From positions 1-9,146 of the forward strand of contig WRDZ01000018.1 of NCBI GenBank assembly GCA_009779595.1: a stretch of 9,146 nucleotides of DNA, in the 5' to 3' direction. The first letter of the stretch is position 1, and each line of letters begins with the position of its first letter. A program made the position numbers and the translations under genes. The notes beneath the pieces were generated by a model that did not search any database, was not told the origin of the DNA, and saw only the letters and a program-made list of their open reading frames with translations. Source of the stretch: Alphaproteobacteria bacterium (lineage in GTDB: Bacteria > Pseudomonadota > Alphaproteobacteria > WRDZ01). Of this stretch, positions 6,089-9,146 are shown piece by piece.

Positions 6089-7649
6089 CTTCCCCGCCTT
6101 CCGAATCAGGCGACGGCTCGTCATTTGCGCTGACTTTGCTGATGTTCGCGCCGGCAAACATTGACAAGGCTTCCTTCACCAGCGGGTCTTTCGCGGCCTG
6201 CTGCTTGATTTCCTTGTCTTTCTTGTCAATCTGCTCTTTCAGCGTCATGGCGCCGCCTCCGCTGCCAGCCGCCGCAGAGCTTTCAACCTTGATATTCCAC
6301 GGCTTCCCCGTCCATTGCTGAAGTTTCGCCTGCAAGTCCAGTATCAGCCCTTTGGGAGCGTCCGGTTCAAGGCTGCACTGTATGGCTCCATCGGCAAAGT
6401 CGCTTACCCTGACATAGTTCTGCAGGTTGTATGTCAAAATCCCTTCGCCCTTGCTGTCCGCGTAATCGGCCACTTCCATAAATGTTTTGAACACATGCGA
6501 CCCTGCCGCGGCCTGCGGCTGTTGCTGTTGCGGGGCACGGACCGCTGCTTGCGCTTGCGCGGGCTCCTGCTGGACAATCCCGGTCATATAGATAATCCGC
6601 AGCATCAGCATTTCCAGCGCATGCAGGCTGTTCGGAGCGATTTTTATGTCGGACAATCCTTTAAGCAGAGCCTGCCATATTATCGCCAAATCGGCCATGC
6701 TTGCGTCCGTAAATCCGGCGACTTCGCTGTCCTTGAAGCCAAGTTTCGCCCGCGTGGTCTTATAGTTCAATTCCAGAAGGTCGCTTATTATAAGATATGG
6801 CTCGCCGCCGTTGGTGTGGATATTCTGCACAATCGCCAAAGCTTCCTCGCTGTTACCCGACATCAAAGCCTTGAACAGCCGGACGCTTAAAGTGCGGTCC
6901 GACATGCCAAGCATGTCCTTTACCGCGTCGGTTTCTATCTTTCCCTGCCCGTACACCACGGCCTGGTCCAGCAGCGACAGGCTGTCGCGCGACGAACCGT
7001 CGGCAGCCTTGGCGATTATTTCCAGAGCAGCGCTTTCGGCTGGTATTTGCTCTATATCCACCAGTTTTTGCATATGGGCGGCCAACGCTTCGCTGTCTAT
7101 ACGCTTAAGGTCGAACCGCTGGGTGCGCGACAGGATTGTCACCGGAACCTTGCGGATTTCCGTGGTGGCGAATATGAACTTGACATGCTCGGGCGGCTCT
7201 TCCAGCGTTTTCAGCAGTGCGTTGAATGCGCTTTTCGACAGCATATGGACTTCGTCGATTATGTACACCTTGTAACGCGCCATGACCGGCTTGTACATGG
7301 CCGCGTCGATGATTTCACGCATATTGTCCACGCCGGTGCTGGACGCGGCGTCGATTTCCACCACGTCGATATGGCGGTCCTGGGCAATGGCGATGCAGGT
7401 GTCGCACTTGCCGCATGGATTGCCCGAAACCCCGCTTTCGCAGTTCAAGGCCTTGGCTATGATGCGCGCCGAAGTAGTCTTCCCAATGCCGCGTATTCCG
7501 GTCAGCATATACCCGTTGGCAATACGGTTCGATGCGAACGCGTTGCGCAGGGTCTGCACAAGGACGTCCTGCCCTATAAGGTCGTCGAATGTCTGCGGGC
7601 GGTATTTTACCGCAAACACCTTGTATTTACTGTCTTCCCGGTTTGCCAT
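6075..7649 (-). CDS. dnaX: DNA polymerase III subunit tau/gamma (clamp loader ATPase)
   Basis: The 524-residue protein is the AAA+ motor of the clamp loader, which opens and places the sliding clamp on DNA. Visible features are KYRPQTFDDLIGQ (15-27), Walker A GIRGIGKT (51-58), zinc cysteines C70, C79, C82 and C85, Walker B YIIDEVH (129-135), sensor 1 FATTE (160-164) and sensor 2 around GSSRDSLSLLDQA (218-230). The arginine-finger motif reads SRT (174-176) where SRC is common. A Q/A-rich linker (about 361-383) separates the clamp-loader core from the C-terminal tau region, which ends in an acidic tail. No slippery run of A residues for a gamma-type frameshift is evident. The ATG is preferred to an in-frame TTG six codons upstream, although no clear ribosome site precedes it. 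It lies 38 bases after the DUF2336 gene and overlaps recR; ybaB is absent. Confidence 0.95.
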   Translation of the reverse strand: MANREDSKYKVFAVKYRPQTFDDLIGQDVLVQTLRNAFASNRIANGYMLTGIRGIGKTTSARIIAKALNCESGVSGNPCGKCDTCIAIAQDRHIDVVEIDAASSTGVDNMREIIDAAMYKPVMARYKVYIIDEVHMLSKSAFNALLKTLEEPPEHVKFIFATTEIRKVPVTILSRTQRFDLKRIDSEALAAHMQKLVDIEQIPAESAALEIIAKAADGSSRDSLSLLDQAVVYGQGKIETDAVKDMLGMSDRTLSVRLFKALMSGNSEEALAIVQNIHTNGGEPYLIISDLLELNYKTTRAKLGFKDSEVAGFTDASMADLAIIWQALLKGLSDIKIAPNSLHALEMLMLRIIYMTGIVQQEPAQAQAAVRAPQQQQPQAAAGSHVFKTFMEVADYADSKGEGILTYNLQNYVRVSDFADGAIQCSLEPDAPKGLILDLQAKLQQWTGKPWNIKVESSAAAGSGGGAMTLKEQIDKKDKEIKQQAAKDPLVKEALSMFAGANISKVSANDEPSPDSEGGEDEHG

Positions 7650-7660
7650 AAGCAGACAAT

Positions 7661-7680
7661 AGCACAACGAAAGTTGTGTT
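7661..7680. other. Small hairpin between DUF2336 and dnaX
   Basis: CACAAC (7663-7668) and GTTGTG (7673-7678) pair perfectly around GAAA. The outer bases extend the stem to eight pairs with one G-U pair on the plus strand. In the leftward transcript the hairpin sits just before dnaX and has no T run after it, so it is not an ordinary terminator. It may affect dnaX translation or mRNA processing, or be chance. Confidence 0.4.
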
Positions 7681-7687
7681 TCAAGAC

Positions 7688-8869
7688 TCAGTCAACAATA
7701 GGTTGTGAATAAGAACCCGGCAAAGAGCCTATTTTTCCAAGCAGGTAATCTATGTCAGTTGTCAGCAGGTTTATGTTCTGCTCGACGTCCACCTGGGTCA
7801 GTATGCGCTCTATCACGCGGCGAGAAAACCTGGCCTGGTCGTCCTCAAGGCCGTCGAAATCGGTTTCCTTGACCACGTCGACAGCCGCCCTGAACGCCGG
7901 ATAAAGGTTTCCGGGCATCTTCGCCTTCTCATAAAGGCTTTTAAGCCCCAGCCGGCCGGCATCATATATAAGCAGCCTTACGTTGTGAACAGGTACGGAA
8001 GCCAGTTCGGACAGCGCGTTCTCGAAAAACGAGGTTTCGCCCATGCACAGCGACCGCAGCATTATGGACGGCGTAAGGCGGCGCTGGTCTATCAGCTCTC
8101 TTACAAGGCTGCGGATCTGCTCGTCCTCGGCGCCATGCGAAAGCCCTATCATTGTCTTGTCGCGCGAGCTTAGCACCAGATTGCTTACAACGTCCGTGGG
8201 CAGGTCGTATGTGGCCACGATATACCTTTGCAGCTCTCCGGAAACCTTGTCAATCAGCCTGGCGGTGATGTTTATGGGGATATTCTTGCGGCGTATAAGC
8301 GGAGTGTGGAACTTCACGTTGTCATCGCCGAACCTGTCAAGGACGCGGTTGAACCCCTGCTCGTCAATCACGGCGCCGTCGTTGGACACCAGGGCAAGGA
8401 CCGCGCGTTCTTTCCCTTCTTCTATCAGCAGTTTCGACAGCTTTTCTTCCACCGATTTGCGCGAGGCGACAGCCACCTGCTTGTCTTCGTCGCCGGATTT
8501 GACTATGCCCACAAGGTCGTCAAGCGTAAGCGTCGGCGAGTGCTGGATGAAAGGGTTGGCGATTTCGGCCTTGTCCGAGGCTATGGCCTTGGCTATATCA
8601 TGCGGCAGAATCGCGGTCGTGCACAGGTTGGTCGAAAGAACCTTGCGAACCCGCCCTTCTATGTCCTTCAGCATTATCCTGAAGATATCCTCGGCTATGT
8701 TCTTCTCATCCACAGAGAACTGCCCGTCGACAAACTGCTTGGACAGCTTGTCCGCAGTGTTAAGCCGGTTTTCGACATCAGGATTCTTAAGCAACAGCTC
8801 TATGTCATGATGGGAAAGCTTCGAACCCATATACAGCTTATCTGGCATATCTTTTAATCCCAAACCCAT
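7688..8869 (-). CDS. DUF2336 domain-containing protein
   Basis: The 393-residue protein is predicted to be soluble and almost all helical, with no signal peptide or membrane segment. The N-terminal two thirds match the DUF2336 pattern: LSHHDIELLLKNPDVENR (18-35) with a following AEDIFRIMLKD stretch and RVRKVLSTNL, then repeated helical units reminiscent of HEAT repeats. The family is found mainly in Alphaproteobacteria. Its biochemical role is not established to my knowledge, though such repeat folds usually mediate protein contacts. It is the first gene of a leftward run with dnaX and recR. A promoter match lies only about 16 bases before the ATG, and no ribosome site is visible. ATG codons at residues 8 and 14 are alternative starts and would trim only the sequence before the conserved domain. 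Confidence 0.88.
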   Translation of the reverse strand: MGLGLKDMPDKLYMGSKLSHHDIELLLKNPDVENRLNTADKLSKQFVDGQFSVDEKNIAEDIFRIMLKDIEGRVRKVLSTNLCTTAILPHDIAKAIASDKAEIANPFIQHSPTLTLDDLVGIVKSGDEDKQVAVASRKSVEEKLSKLLIEEGKERAVLALVSNDGAVIDEQGFNRVLDRFGDDNVKFHTPLIRRKNIPINITARLIDKVSGELQRYIVATYDLPTDVVSNLVLSSRDKTMIGLSHGAEDEQIRSLVRELIDQRRLTPSIMLRSLCMGETSFFENALSELASVPVHNVRLLIYDAGRLGLKSLYEKAKMPGNLYPAFRAAVDVVKETDFDGLEDDQARFSRRVIERILTQVDVEQNINLLTTDIDYLLGKIGSLPGSYSQPIVD

Positions 8870-8870
8870 T

Positions 8871-8930
8871 TAAAAAGTTAATACATATCTGATTGTATAT
8901 TATTAAACGATTACTGTTAATAAAAAGTTA
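8871..8930. repeat. 10-bp perfect direct repeat flanking the DUF2336 promoter
   Basis: TAAAAAGTTA occurs at 8871-8880, one base from the DUF2336 start codon, and at 8921-8930, immediately upstream of the proposed -35 box. The spacing is 50 bp. The sites bracket the promoter, which could suit a looping or paired regulator, but the region is AT-rich. Confidence 0.4.
8892..8920 (-). promoter_or_regulatory. Promoter of the DUF2336-dnaX-recR run
   Basis: On the minus strand, TTAACA (8915-8920) and TACAAT (8892-8897) are separated by exactly 17 bases, with five of six matches in each box. Initiation near 8885 would leave a leader of only about 15 bases before the first ATG. Confidence 0.6.
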
Positions 8931-8953
8931 CTTTACATTGATAAAAGCTTGCC

Positions 8954-8967
8954 AAATATGCATATTT
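8954..8967. promoter_or_regulatory. Perfect 14-bp palindrome in the divergent control region
   Basis: AAATATGCATATTT is its own reverse complement. It ends three bases before the -35 box of the rightward promoter, where an activator or repressor dimer could act. The binding protein is unknown. Confidence 0.5.
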
Positions 8968-8970
8968 TTA

Positions 8971-8999
8971 TTGCAAAAAACCGTATTTTATGGTAGAAT
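8971..8999 (+). promoter_or_regulatory. Extended -10 promoter for the rightmost gene
   Basis: TTGCAA (8971-8976) and TAGAAT (8994-8999) are spaced by 17 bases, and TGG just before the -10 box makes it an extended -10 promoter. Initiation near 9006 gives a leader of about 20 bases that includes GGAG (9014-9017). Confidence 0.65.
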
Positions 9000-9026
9000 C
9001 AGTTAAATATTTCGGAGTCAACGGCC

Positions 9027-9146
9027 ATGGGAACAGTTAAAGATAAAATAGAGATTTACAAGCACGTGCGAACGCCATCGCTTTCCAAAAGCGAGGCCGA
9101 GGAACGCGCGGCGGCTTTGGCGGGTTTCAGGGTGATTTCATCGTTC
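9027..9146 (+). CDS. Unrecognised protein, N-terminal 40 residues (3' end outside window)
   Basis: The reading frame is open from the ATG to the window edge, and an in-frame TAG at 8994-8996 rules out a more distant start. GGAG lies nine bases upstream of the ATG, and a good extended -10 promoter lies before it, so the gene is likely real. The visible residues begin MGTVKDKIEIYKHVRTPSLS and continue as a charged, alanine-rich helix without a signal peptide. I do not recognise the family from this fragment. It is divergent from DUF2336 and shares a compact control region with it. Confidence 0.7.
   Translation, partial: MGTVKDKIEIYKHVRTPSLSKSEAEERAAALAGFRVISSF

Noticed and set aside
5631..6164. 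Open frame of 177 codons on the plus strand opposite recR
   Set aside because: RecR on the other strand has all of its family motifs, while this frame has no recognisable domain or start signals.
6075..7649. Programmed frameshift in dnaX that would make a short gamma form
   Set aside because: No A-AAA-AAG type slippery run followed by a hairpin was seen on the coding strand.

Overview
The window looks like ordinary chromosomal DNA from an alphaproteobacterium, probably an uncultured relative of Rhodospirillales. The evidence is a DUF2336 protein (a family largely confined to Alphaproteobacteria), an alphaproteobacterial-style DnaX and RecR, and a methyl-accepting chemotaxis protein with a Cache domain and a typical alphaproteobacterial post-HAMP segment. 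Genes are moderately GC-rich while the regulatory gaps are very AT-rich. The lineage below class level is inference. I see no phage, insertion sequence, CRISPR array, tRNA or rRNA, and no gene-free stretch longer than about 300 bases.

Left part (1-5121). The 5' portion of a chemotaxis receptor (1-906, minus strand, cut by the window edge) is divergent from aas (1133-3355, plus), a two-domain acyltransferase/acyl-ACP synthetase. The aas gene runs tail-to-tail, one base apart, into a small HxlR-family regulator (3357-3680, minus). That regulator is divergent from a FadL-type outer-membrane channel (3812-5062, plus), whose transcript ends at a strong hairpin terminator (5093-5120). FadL would bring in hydrophobic molecules such as fatty acids, and Aas can load fatty acids onto acyl carrier protein and re-acylate lysophospholipid. 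The stretch therefore reads as a small lipid scavenging or repair set with a regulator between its two effectors. Co-regulation is inferred from position and not proven.

Right part (5142-9146). Four genes read leftward: DUF2336, dnaX, recR, and a small winged-helix-like protein. dnaX and recR overlap by 14 bases, and the ybaB gene that usually sits between them is missing. At the far right an unrecognised gene begins on the plus strand and runs off the window. It shares a divergent control region with DUF2336 that holds two good promoter matches and a perfect 14-bp palindrome.

The gene content shows no obviously new system. The most interesting signals are in the regulatory gaps: a 16-bp palindrome within a 63-bp-spaced repeat ahead of aas, overlapping divergent promoters with repeated TGTGAATA boxes between hxlR and fadL, and the palindrome ahead of the right-hand gene. 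At the protein level, a cysteine-free HxlR protein and an altered Toprim glutamate in RecR stand out.
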